The notes beneath the pieces were generated by a model. It was not told the origin of the DNA. It saw only the letters and a list, made by a program, of their open reading frames with translations, and ran no database searches. Below are positions 36,709-45,333 of a DNA stretch of 64,000 nucleotides, one piece after another. Both the position numbers and the translations under genes were made by a program. The stretch lies in assembly GCA_031399025.1 (NCBI GenBank), contig JANNOJ010000003.1:1-64000 (forward strand). The letters run 5' to 3'. How positions within the stretch are numbered: position 1 is the stretch's first letter; the number at the start of each line of letters is the position of its first letter. This DNA is from CBDBZL01 sp031399025. Lineage in GTDB: Bacteria > Pseudomonadota > Alphaproteobacteria > Sphingomonadales > Sphingomonadaceae.

Positions 36709-39700
36709 TCAGAAGCGCGCGCGCACCCCGGCGCGCCAGGCAGGTCCCACCAGATCGTAGAGATCCCCCCTCGTTGCGGTGAAGAAATAGACGTTCTGGC
36801 CCTGATCGACCGTGGCCGGTAGGATCGGCGGATCCTGGTCGAACAGATTGTCGAGCGCGCCGTAGAGCGCCACCTGCTCGCTGAACTGGTAGGCGGCCCG
36901 CAGGTCGACATAGGCTATGGCCGGGACGCCGTTGCGATCGACGTCGCGCGCATCCCAGCCCTTGACCAGCTGTGCCGCGCCGACGAAGCGGGTCTGTACC
37001 GTCAGCGACAGGCGATTGCCGGTGTAGGTGGCCGAGAGGTTCACGCGCGCCCGCGGCACGCCTTCCACCGGGTTGTCGAGGCCGATGCCGCCGGCATAAT
37101 CGATCGTGGTCCCGAAGCTGCGCTGCGATTGGCGCAGCACGTAATTGCCGATCAGGCGAAGGAGCACTACCCCGCCGAGCGCGGGACGGTTGTAGTTCAG
37201 TTCGTAATCCAGCCCCTCCACCTCGTCGATGTTGATGTTGAGCGGCGACAGGTTGATCTGGCTCAGCTGGCCATCGGGACCGCCGAAGACGAGCTGATCG
37301 CACAAGCGCCCGTCTCCCGCTGCGCAGCGGGCGAGGATCTGCGGCGCGGTGAGCGTGGCGATCGCATCGCGGATGGCGATGTTATAGTAGTCGAGCGTCA
37401 GCGCCAGTCCGGGCAGGCTGCGCGGGACGAGCGCCAGGCCGGCGGACAGCGTGCGCGCCACTTCGGGCCGCAGCTGGGCATTGCCCGCGCGGAAGGTGAA
37501 GATGGGCACGTTCGCGCCCGTCCGCGGGTCGATCGCCGAGCCCGATGTCGCCGTGCCGCGGGAGAACAGCTCGTCGGGCAGCGGCGCGCGGATGTCGCGC
37601 GAGATCGTCCCGCGCAGGCGCAGGTCGGGGGTGAGCTGGCCGGTCAGCCCCAGCTTCCAGGTCGCCACCCTGCCGCTGGTGCTGTAATCGGTGAGGCGGG
37701 CGGCCGCGTTGAGGTTCAGCGAGCGCGACGAGCGGTCTGCCAGCAGCAGCGGCACCTCGGCCTCCACGAAGCCCTCCATCACCTCGAGGCTGCCCGAAAA
37801 GGGGGTGAAATTGCCCAGCGCGTAAATCCGCGCCTGGGCGCCGGGATCGGTGACGACGCTGCTGCGCTCGCGGCGATGTTCCAGCCCCAGCGCCAGGGCG
37901 ACCTCGCCGGCGGGCAGCCCCACGGGCAGCACCCCCTGCGCCAAGGCGGCCACGCTGTCTTCGCGCAGCCGCTGGACTTGGTAGTTCTGCCCGGGCCGGA
38001 CTTTGACGTAGGCGATGGCCCCGGGCGAGGCTACGCCCGTGCCAAAGATGTTGAGCGGCACGCAGCCATCCGCCGGATCGGTGAGGGTGGAGCGACACAC
38101 GATGGTGCCGGGCGCGATCCCGGCCGCGTTGCCGGGAGGCGCCAGCACCGCATCGATCGCCCGGTTGAAATTGGCCGGGATGAGATTGCTGAGCACGTCC
38201 TGCCGGACGTGCGCCTGGCTGCGCTGGTAATGGGCGTTCCACGACCAGTGCGCGCCGATCTCGCCGTAGAGCGCGAGCACGCCGCTGGTGACGCGTCGCC
38301 GGGTCAGCGCGGTGGGGACGCCCACGGTCAGGCTCTCCAGATCAGCCAGGGTCTGGCGCCCGGTCGGCAGATTGTTGAGGTTGGTGGTGCCCACCATGAT
38401 CGTATCCAGCCCCAACTCGACCATCTGCTGGCGCGTGGCCGCCGGCAGGAAGGCATTGTCGCGCCGGATTTCCAGATTGCCGAAGCGCGTGACCGGCACA
38501 GAGCTGTTGTGCGAGCGGGACCGGCCGTGGCTGACCTGCGCCGAAACCTTCAGGCGCTCGCCGATGTCGTAGCTGGCAAAGGCAAACAGGCCGGTGGAGC
38601 GGTAGGCTACGGTCAAATTGTGCAGCGAAGCGGTGGTCTGCTCGGCATCGCCGCCGGCCGAGACGGGGCCCGAAACCTGCCCGAAATCGAACGCCGCGGG
38701 GGTCGCCTGCGGCCCGACGAACTGGGTGCCTCCGAGCGGTCCGCCGACGATGAGGCCGCCGGTGGTGGCCTGCGCGAGGCCGATGTTGTCGCGCCGGACA
38801 TAGCGGGGCTGCGTGCCACCTTGCGTGTAGTCCGGGTTCTCGAGCAGCGCGGAATAGGTGTTCCACTCGCGCTGGCCCGCGAACACGACCTCAGGGCTCG
38901 CGGCGTGGTCGAGCGTCACGATGACATGGCCGCGCCCCCGGGCGAATTGGGTGCCCGCGGCGATGGAGGCGCGCGCGGTGCGGTGGTCGCCGGCCAGCGA
39001 ATCGCCGATCTCGACCCGCGCCGAAAGGCCGGTGAAATCCTTGTCGAGGACCAGGTTCACCACGCCTGCCACCGCATCCGAACCCCAGGCCGCCGAGGCC
39101 CCGCCGGTGACCACCTCGATGCGGTCGATCAGCGCGCTGGGCAGCGTGCCGATGTCCACCTGGCCGTTGATGTTGGACTTGATGACGCGCCGGCCGTCGA
39201 ACAGGAGCAGCGTGCGCAGCGAGCCGAGCTGGCGCAGGTTGACGTTGTCGAGCCCGGCGTTGCCAGCGACGATGCCGCCGGCACCGACGCTGTTGTTGGG
39301 CGAGGCCGACCGCCCAACCGCGGGCAATTCGCGGATGGTGTCACCGATCGAGAGCCTGGCATCGCGCGCGATGATGTCGTTGTCGATCACCGTCACGGGG
39401 CTGGGCTGCAGGAACCCGCGGGAGGCGAGGCGCGTGCCGGTGACCACGATCTCGGTGGCGAGCGCGGGCGATGGCGGCGGACGAGGCGGGCTCGGCTGGC
39501 GCCGGGGCGCCGGGGCGGCCGCCAGGCCCCGCCGCCCGCGGCGCGCCGCCGGGGGTCGGACCTCGTCGATCACGAGGACGCCTCCGTGGCCCCGGGTGAT
39601 GGTAAGCCCGGTGCCGGCGATAAGCGCCGCGAGCGCGCGCTCGGGCGACATCACCCCCTCCACCCTCGGGGCGCGCCGGCCGCGGACCACCTGTGCCGAG

Positions 39701-40017
39701 ACGATGACCGAGATGCCGCTCTGGCGCGAGAACATCGTCACCGCGGAGGACAGCGGCTGCGCGGGGATATTGAAGGCGGTCGTCGCCGAGTCTTGCGCCC
39801 GGGCGGACCCGCCGGCCGCGACCGCGGGGGCCAGGGCGAGCGCGACGACGGCCAGCGTCCTGCGCCATCCACCTTGGCGCCGCAGGCGGGTGGTCGCATC
39901 GATCCCGGATCGGGCCCACGCGCGCCAGAGGCGCCTCAGCAACAGAGCGCGCGGCCCACGACGAGAAACCGCATCGCCCGCGCCGTGATCCGCCCGCGCT
40001 GACCGATGCGATTTCAC
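36709..40017 (-). CDS. TonB-dependent receptor with N-terminal STN signalling domain (FecA-like)
   Basis: About 1100 residues. After the signal peptide (LAVVALALAPAVAAGGSARAQ) comes a secretin/TonB short N-terminal (STN) domain (FNIPAQPLSSAVTMFSRQSG, ALAALIAGTGLTITRGHGG), a Pro/Arg linker, TonB box EIVVTGTRL, the plug (SIGDTIRELPAVGRS, NLRQLGSLRTLLLFDGRR, GGASAAWGSDAVAGVVNLV) and the barrel ending RAGVRARF. STN domains contact FecR, so this receptor is the sensor of the fecI-fecR pair. The start is uncertain: GTG 40017 is used here; the frame reaches back to a TTG at 40089. Confidence 0.9.
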   Translation of the reverse strand: MKSHRSARADHGAGDAVSRRGPRALLLRRLWRAWARSGIDATTRLRRQGGWRRTLAVVALALAPAVAAGGSARAQDSATTAFNIPAQPLSSAVTMFSRQSGISVIVSAQVVRGRRAPRVEGVMSPERALAALIAGTGLTITRGHGGVLVIDEVRPPAARRGRRGLAAAPAPRRQPSPPRPPPSPALATEIVVTGTRLASRGFLQPSPVTVIDNDIIARDARLSIGDTIRELPAVGRSASPNNSVGAGGIVAGNAGLDNVNLRQLGSLRTLLLFDGRRVIKSNINGQVDIGTLPSALIDRIEVVTGGASAAWGSDAVAGVVNLVLDKDFTGLSARVEIGDSLAGDHRTARASIAAGTQFARGRGHVIVTLDHAASPEVVFAGQREWNTYSALLENPDYTQGGTQPRYVRRDNIGLAQATTGGLIVGGPLGGTQFVGPQATPAAFDFGQVSGPVSAGGDAEQTTASLHNLTVAYRSTGLFAFASYDIGERLKVSAQVSHGRSRSHNSSVPVTRFGNLEIRRDNAFLPAATRQQMVELGLDTIMVGTTNLNNLPTGRQTLADLESLTVGVPTALTRRRVTSGVLALYGEIGAHWSWNAHYQRSQAHVRQDVLSNLIPANFNRAIDAVLAPPGNAAGIAPGTIVCRSTLTDPADGCVPLNIFGTGVASPGAIAYVKVRPGQNYQVQRLREDSVAALAQGVLPVGLPAGEVALALGLEHRRERSSVVTDPGAQARIYALGNFTPFSGSLEVMEGFVEAEVPLLLADRSSRSLNLNAAARLTDYSTSGRVATWKLGLTGQLTPDLRLRGTISRDIRAPLPDELFSRGTATSGSAIDPRTGANVPIFTFRAGNAQLRPEVARTLSAGLALVPRSLPGLALTLDYYNIAIRDAIATLTAPQILARCAAGDGRLCDQLVFGGPDGQLSQINLSPLNINIDEVEGLDYELNYNRPALGGVVLLRLIGNYVLRQSQRSFGTTIDYAGGIGLDNPVEGVPRARVNLSATYTGNRLSLTVQTRFVGAAQLVKGWDARDVDRNGVPAIAYVDLRAAYQFSEQVALYGALDNLFDQDPPILPATVDQGQNVYFFTATRGDLYDLVGPAWRAGVRARF

Positions 40018-40183
40018 AGACCGTCCAGGGCGCTCCAATACGACATTTGTGCGGTAGCAGACATGGCGCAGATCGACCGGGTAAGGCAAGATTTACTGAT
40101 TTGCCGGGCGGGCAATGGTGGGGGTCAGACCTCGCCTGAGCCCAGCCGCTGCGCCCGTGCCGACACGGCACGCCGCCGACGGA

Positions 40184-43078
40184 TCAGAACTCCAGCCGGA
40201 TCCCCGCGCGGTAGGTGCGCCCCATCATGTCGTAGATGTCCCCGCGGGTGGCGACCGAATAATAGACCCCCTGCCCGCGCGCGGAGGTGCCCGGGATCAC
40301 CGGCGGAGCCTGGTCGAGCACGTTGTCCACCGTGCCGAACAGCTGGACGCCTTCGAAAACATCGAACGAGCCGCGCAGGTCGAGATAGGCGATCGCCGGG
40401 ACCTTGTTGCGATCGACGTCCTTGCTGGTCCAATTGTACACCAGCCTGGCGGCGCCGATGAACCGGGTCTGCGCGGTGATCGACCATGCGTCCTGATTGT
40501 AGCTGACGAAAGCGTTGACGCGCGCGCGCGGCATGCCCGTCACCCCATTGTCGGCGCTCAGCGCACCGGCATAGTCGATCGTGGTGCCCTGGTTCTCCTG
40601 GGACTGGTTGAGGGTATAATTGCCGACGAGGCGGGCGGACAGGTTGCCGGCTAGAAAGGGCGTCGTGTAGTCCGCCTGAAAATCGAAGCCGTCCACCTTG
40701 AGGCTGGTCACGTTTAGCGGAAAGGTGTTGATCTGGCTCAGCACGCCGCCGGGCGCGCCGAACACCAGCTGGCTGCAGAACGAGGTCTCGCCCGAATTGC
40801 AGCGCTGCAGCACCTGCGCTGCGCCCACGCTCGCGATCGCATCCTCGATCAAGATGTTGTAGTAGTCGACGGACAGGTTGAGCCGGCCCAGCCAGCTCGG
40901 GCTGATGACCATGCCGATCGAATAGGTGCTGGCGATCTCCGGCGTGAGATCGGGATTGCCCGAGGCGAAGGTGAAGATCTGGACGTTGCGCCCGGTATTG
41001 GGATCGACCGCCGATCCGGAGGTGGCAACGCCGGTGCTGAACAATTCGTTGAGGATTGGGGCGCGGATATCGCGGGAGATGGTGCCGCGGAAGCGGATGT
41101 CCTCGTTCACCTCGCCGATGATGCCGATCTTCCAGGTCTGGACCCGCCCGCTGGTGCTGTAATCGGTGATGCGGCCCGCCGCATTGAAGCTGAGCAGATT
41201 GATGAAATTGTCCCGCAGCAGCGGCACATCTACCTCGAGGAAGGCCTCCTTGACCGTGTACTCGCCCCGGAACGGAGCGAAATTGCCCTGGGCATAGATG
41301 CGGTTGACGGCCCCCTCGTCGGTGACGTTCTCAGCCTCCTCCCGGCGATGCTCGGCGCCGAACGCCACCGCGATCGGGCCGGCCGCCAGCCCGAACGGGA
41401 AGACGCCCTGCATTGAAGCGGCGAACACCTCCTGGACTAGCGTCTGGTCGGTGAAGTTCTGGCCCGGTCGCACGTTGATGTAATCGATCGCCGCCTGCGA
41501 AGCGACGCCATAGCCAAAGATGTTGAGCGGTGCGCAGCCATTGGTGGGGTCGGTTAGCGTCGAGCGGCATACAATGGTACCCGGAGCGATGCCCGCCGCG
41601 TTGCCGGCAGGAGCCACCACTGCGTCGATCGCCCGGTTGTAATTGGCATCAATATGGTTGTTGATCGTCTCCTGATAGAAGTCGAGCTCGCCGCGCTGGT
41701 AATAGGCGTTCCACGACCAGTCGGCGTCGATGTCCCCTTCAAGGGTGAGCACGCCGCGCTTCAGCGTGCGTTCCAAGAACGCGGTAGGGATGCCGACGGT
41801 GTTGGACACCAGGTCGAGCGTGTAGCGCGATCCCATGGGGATGTTGTTGAGGTTGGTGGTGCCCATCCGCAGCGAGGTCAGGCCCAGCTGGTCCATCTGC
41901 GTCTGGATGGATTGGGGGATGAACGGGTTGTCGCGCTGGATCGTCAGATTGCCCAGCCGCGTCAGCGGGACGCTGGCGTTGGCCGCATCGGTGCGGCCGT
42001 AATTCACCTGCGCCGAAACCCTCAGCCAGGGCTGGAACTCGTAGCGGGCATAGCCGAACAAGCTGTGCTGTTCGAAGGCGGAGTTCAGGTTCACGAAGGA
42101 GGCAAGGTGGGTCTCCTGATCACCCAGAAAGGACAGCGGGCCGTTCACCTGGCCGAAATCGAAGGCGATCGGCTGGGCATCGGCGCCGACGAACTGGATG
42201 CCGCGCAGCGGGCCTTCGGTGATCAGGCCGCCGGTGGTCGCCTGCGACAGCCCGACCCCGTCCACGGTCACGTAGCGCGGCTCCTCGTTGCTGTCGGTGT
42301 AGGCGGGGTTCTGCATCAGCGCCGGGTAGCGGTTCCAGTCGCGCTGATTGGCGAACACGGTCTGCGGGCTGTCCTGGTAGGTGCCCGAGACGATGATGCG
42401 CCCCCGCCCGTCGTCGAACGACGTGCCTGCCGCGCCCTGCAGGCGCACGCGGCGATAGTCCCATTCATGCGTGTTGCTGTAATCGGCGGTGAGGCGCACT
42501 CCCTCGAAGCGCTTGTTGAGCACCAAATTGACCACGCCCGAGACCGCGTCCGATCCCCAGGCCGCCGATGCGCCCGCGGTCACCACGTCCACCCGCTGGA
42601 TCAGCGCTTGGGGCAGCGTGCCGATATCGACCGAGCCGTTGATGTTGGAGGCCACCACCCGCTGCCCGTCGAACAGCACCAGCGTACGCGTGTTGCCCAG
42701 CTGGCGCAGGTTGACGGTGTCGAGGCCGGAGGTTCCCGCAACGATGGCGTTGGAGGCTTGCCCGTTGCTGGGCGAGATCGAGCTGCCCACCGCCGGCAGC
42801 TCGCGGATGGTGTCGCCGATGGAGGGCCTGGCATCGCGCAGGATCTGCGCCTCGTCCACCACCGTCACCGGCGTGGGCGCCTCGTAGCCGGCGCGGTTGA
42901 TCCGCGAGCCGGTGACGATGATGCTGGGCGCGGCCTCCTCCTCCTCCTCGGCGACCGGCTCGGCCACCTGCGGGGGTGGGGCGGCCGGCGCCTCCTGCGC
43001 GAGCGCGGCAGCCGGAAGCATGAGCAGCGCGCCGAGGACGGCGAGCGAGGACTGGACGAGAAATGTGCTCTTGGTCAT
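40184..43078 (-). CDS. TonB-dependent receptor, paralogue without signalling domain
   Basis: A 964-residue receptor: signal peptide (AVLGALLMLPAAALAQ), acidic linker with a run of Glu, TonB box SIIVTGSRINRAG, plug (SIGDTIRELPAVGSS, NLRQLGNTRTLVLFDGQRV, AGASAAWGSDAVSGVVNLVL) and a barrel ending RAGIRLEF. It is closely similar along its length to the neighbouring STN-bearing receptor (shared PNTGRN/PRTGAN, FNRAIDAV and TIVCRSTLTDP segments), so the two arose by tandem duplication, one keeping or gaining the sensor domain. The ATG at 43078 follows AGGGGGG. Transcribed toward the fecIR and qhp genes. Confidence 0.93.
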   Translation of the reverse strand: MTKSTFLVQSSLAVLGALLMLPAAALAQEAPAAPPPQVAEPVAEEEEEAAPSIIVTGSRINRAGYEAPTPVTVVDEAQILRDARPSIGDTIRELPAVGSSISPSNGQASNAIVAGTSGLDTVNLRQLGNTRTLVLFDGQRVVASNINGSVDIGTLPQALIQRVDVVTAGASAAWGSDAVSGVVNLVLNKRFEGVRLTADYSNTHEWDYRRVRLQGAAGTSFDDGRGRIIVSGTYQDSPQTVFANQRDWNRYPALMQNPAYTDSNEEPRYVTVDGVGLSQATTGGLITEGPLRGIQFVGADAQPIAFDFGQVNGPLSFLGDQETHLASFVNLNSAFEQHSLFGYARYEFQPWLRVSAQVNYGRTDAANASVPLTRLGNLTIQRDNPFIPQSIQTQMDQLGLTSLRMGTTNLNNIPMGSRYTLDLVSNTVGIPTAFLERTLKRGVLTLEGDIDADWSWNAYYQRGELDFYQETINNHIDANYNRAIDAVVAPAGNAAGIAPGTIVCRSTLTDPTNGCAPLNIFGYGVASQAAIDYINVRPGQNFTDQTLVQEVFAASMQGVFPFGLAAGPIAVAFGAEHRREEAENVTDEGAVNRIYAQGNFAPFRGEYTVKEAFLEVDVPLLRDNFINLLSFNAAGRITDYSTSGRVQTWKIGIIGEVNEDIRFRGTISRDIRAPILNELFSTGVATSGSAVDPNTGRNVQIFTFASGNPDLTPEIASTYSIGMVISPSWLGRLNLSVDYYNILIEDAIASVGAAQVLQRCNSGETSFCSQLVFGAPGGVLSQINTFPLNVTSLKVDGFDFQADYTTPFLAGNLSARLVGNYTLNQSQENQGTTIDYAGALSADNGVTGMPRARVNAFVSYNQDAWSITAQTRFIGAARLVYNWTSKDVDRNKVPAIAYLDLRGSFDVFEGVQLFGTVDNVLDQAPPVIPGTSARGQGVYYSVATRGDIYDMMGRTYRAGIRLEF

Positions 43079-43383
43079 GTGACCCCCCTGGGTTCGATCC
43101 CGTGACAGGCCGGCGCCGCGCCGACGCATGACTGCGCCTGCGCGGCCGGCTTCTGCGCGCCTTTCCAACCCAGCCCCATCCGCTGCCAGTCGCCTGGCGG
43201 AGCCGCGCCTCGTGCGGACGCGATTTCCCGGCCCGAAAAGCGACGCGCTTTTCGGGTGCCGAGCGCCCCTCGTTCTCGTCTGCGATCACCGGCCGGGCGC
43301 CTGAGCGGCCGGCCGAGGATGGTGCGATGATCCTCCTGCTTGTCGGCCGACCGCGCACCACGGCCGGGCAGGTTATTCGCGCG
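43079..43383. other. 305-bp intergenic interval between ggt and the TonB receptor
   Basis: Holds the receptor's ribosome binding site and a strong hairpin (43232-43256, listed separately). No open frame here has recognisable content. Confidence 0.5.
43232..43256. terminator. Perfect 11-bp stem hairpin downstream of ggt
   Basis: CCCGAAAAGCG, loop ACG, CGCTTTTCGGG. The stem is perfect and contains an A4/T4 stretch. It lies about 130 bp past the ggt stop and 154 bp before the receptor start, so it could end ggt transcription. There is no long U-tract. Confidence 0.5.
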
Positions 43384-45150
43384 TTAGTAGCCGAAGGCCT
43401 GACCATCCTTGCGATGATCGGATGCGCCCCGAAGGACTCCGGTTTCGGTATTCACCATGATGGCCTGATACCCGCCCATGCCGGCGCCGTTGCCGGCGAC
43501 CACGTCGTGGCCCAGCGCGGCGAGCGCCTCGCCGAACTCGGCGAACAGCTCGGTCTCCAGCGTCAGCCGGTTGGTGCGCTGGTTGTGGGAGAAGCGCGCG
43601 GCATCGCTGGCGGCCTGGGGATTGGCGCCGAAGCGCAGCATATTTGCCAGCACCTGCGCCTGGCCCTGCGCCTGCTGATCGCCCGACATCACGCCGAAGG
43701 CAAGCAGCGGCTGACCGCCGCGCGTCACGAAGCCCGGAATGATGGTGTAATAGGGTCGCTTGCCCGGGGCCACGACGTTGGGGCTTTCCGGATCCAGCGA
43801 GAAGCCGCCGGCGCGGTTGTTCAAGAGGAATCCGTAGCCCGGGACGGTCACGCCCGATCCGAAATAGCCGTAGATGCTGTAAATCATCGATACGACATTC
43901 CCGTACCGGTCGGCCGTGGTCAGGTAGGCCGTGCCGCCGATGGGTTCGGGTGCGGCGCCGAGCAGCGAGGCGCGCGCGGGATCGATCCTGGCGCATTGCT
44001 CGGCGGCGTAGGCCTTCGAGATCAGCCGCTCGGTGGGGATCTCGGAGAAGTCCGGATCGCCGTTGAACTGCCGCAGATCGTCGTAGGCGAGCTTCTTGGC
44101 CTCGATCATCAGATGCCAGTATTCGACCGACCTGGGATTGAGCTGCGCCGGATCGAGCCCGAGGATGGCCGGGCATACTTCCAGCATGTTCATGATCTGG
44201 AGGACGGCAAACCCCTGGGTGCTCGGCGGCATCTGGTGCACGTCGTAGCCGTCGAAGCTGCTGGTGATCGGCTCGACCCACTGCGCCGCGATGCCGTCCA
44301 GATCGGCCATGCTGAAGGTACCGCCCAACTCCTGCGACCGCGCGACCAGCGCCTCGGCGATCGGCCCCTTGTAGAAGGCGTCCCGGCCGTCCTCCATCAG
44401 CAGCCGCAGGGCCCTGGCGAGGTCCGGATTGCGGAAGACGGAATAGACGGGCGGGGCAGCGCCGTCGACCAGATGGACCCGGGCGGTTTCGGGATCGGAT
44501 TGCAGCGTCTCGAGACCGCCGGCAAGGCCATCGGCGATCCGCTCGGTAAGCCCGAATCCCTCCTCGGCGATCCGCGCCGCCGGCTCGAGGACCTGCGCGA
44601 AACTCATCGTGCCCTGGCTTTTGAGCAGCACGTCCCAGGCATCGACCGCGCCGGGAACGACCGCGGAATCGATCCCGCGGCGGGGCACGTTCGCTTCGCC
44701 GCGCTCGATCAGCCGCTCGAGCGTGTAGCCCGCGGGTGCGCGGCCCGATCCGTCCAGGGCGACCAGCTTCTGGTCGCGGGCTGACCAGGCGAGGATAAAG
44801 GCATCCCCGCCGATGCCAGCGGCCTCGGGCTCGACCACGTTCATCATCGCCGCCACGGCGATCGCGGCATCGAAGGCGTTACCCCCCGCCCGCAGGATCT
44901 CCAGGCCGGCCTCCACGCCCAGCGGCTGGCTGGTGGCGACCATGCCGTTCATCCCCACCACCTCAGAGCGCGTCTGGCCCAGCCAGCCGCCATGGCGATC
45001 CCCGCGCAGCGCGTCGAACTCGGCGGGGGCCTCGGTGGTTATGCCGGCCGGTTCCGCCGGGTTCGCGGGCACGCTGGTCTGGGACAGCACCGCAGACGGC
45101 AGGCAGAGGCTTGCCGCCACCATCGTCAGACATGCCAGGTGCGTTCTCAA
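43384..45150 (-). CDS. ggt: Gamma-glutamyltransferase (periplasmic)
   Basis: N-terminal nucleophile hydrolase that cleaves or transfers gamma-glutamyl groups of glutathione and related amides. About 588 residues with a signal peptide (CLTMVAASLCLPSAVLSQ). The large-subunit motif ILRAGGNAFDAAIAVAAMMNVVEPEAAGIGGDAF is clear, and the autoprocessing/nucleophile Thr is in GGTAYLTTADRYGNVVS, followed by GSGVTVPGYGFLLNNRAGGF. TTG 45150 is chosen because AGGGGG lies six bases upstream; the in-frame GTG at 45174 is the alternative. Gamma-glutamylation is a known route in amine catabolism, so proximity to the qhp operon is suggestive. Confidence 0.92.
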   Translation of the reverse strand: MRTHLACLTMVAASLCLPSAVLSQTSVPANPAEPAGITTEAPAEFDALRGDRHGGWLGQTRSEVVGMNGMVATSQPLGVEAGLEILRAGGNAFDAAIAVAAMMNVVEPEAAGIGGDAFILAWSARDQKLVALDGSGRAPAGYTLERLIERGEANVPRRGIDSAVVPGAVDAWDVLLKSQGTMSFAQVLEPAARIAEEGFGLTERIADGLAGGLETLQSDPETARVHLVDGAAPPVYSVFRNPDLARALRLLMEDGRDAFYKGPIAEALVARSQELGGTFSMADLDGIAAQWVEPITSSFDGYDVHQMPPSTQGFAVLQIMNMLEVCPAILGLDPAQLNPRSVEYWHLMIEAKKLAYDDLRQFNGDPDFSEIPTERLISKAYAAEQCARIDPARASLLGAAPEPIGGTAYLTTADRYGNVVSMIYSIYGYFGSGVTVPGYGFLLNNRAGGFSLDPESPNVVAPGKRPYYTIIPGFVTRGGQPLLAFGVMSGDQQAQGQAQVLANMLRFGANPQAASDAARFSHNQRTNRLTLETELFAEFGEALAALGHDVVAGNGAGMGGYQAIMVNTETGVLRGASDHRKDGQAFGY

Positions 45151-45333
45151 TTCGTGCCCCCTGATGGACTTCACGAAAGCTGCCGTGCCCGGTTCACCCG
45201 TTAGCTCCAGCGATTGCCGAAACCCTGGCGCAAGCCTTTGTCTGACCCGTTGCGAGCGCTTTGACCTAAGGACGATCCACTACGGCAGTTCGGACAGGTT
45301 GATTTGGCCTGAGCGGAATCTTCTTGCGCGGCC

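Noticed and set aside
37129..40002. 957-codon plus-strand open frame opposite the STN-bearing TonB receptor
   Set aside because: Same reason: mirror frame of a GC-rich gene without recognisable domains or ribosome binding site.
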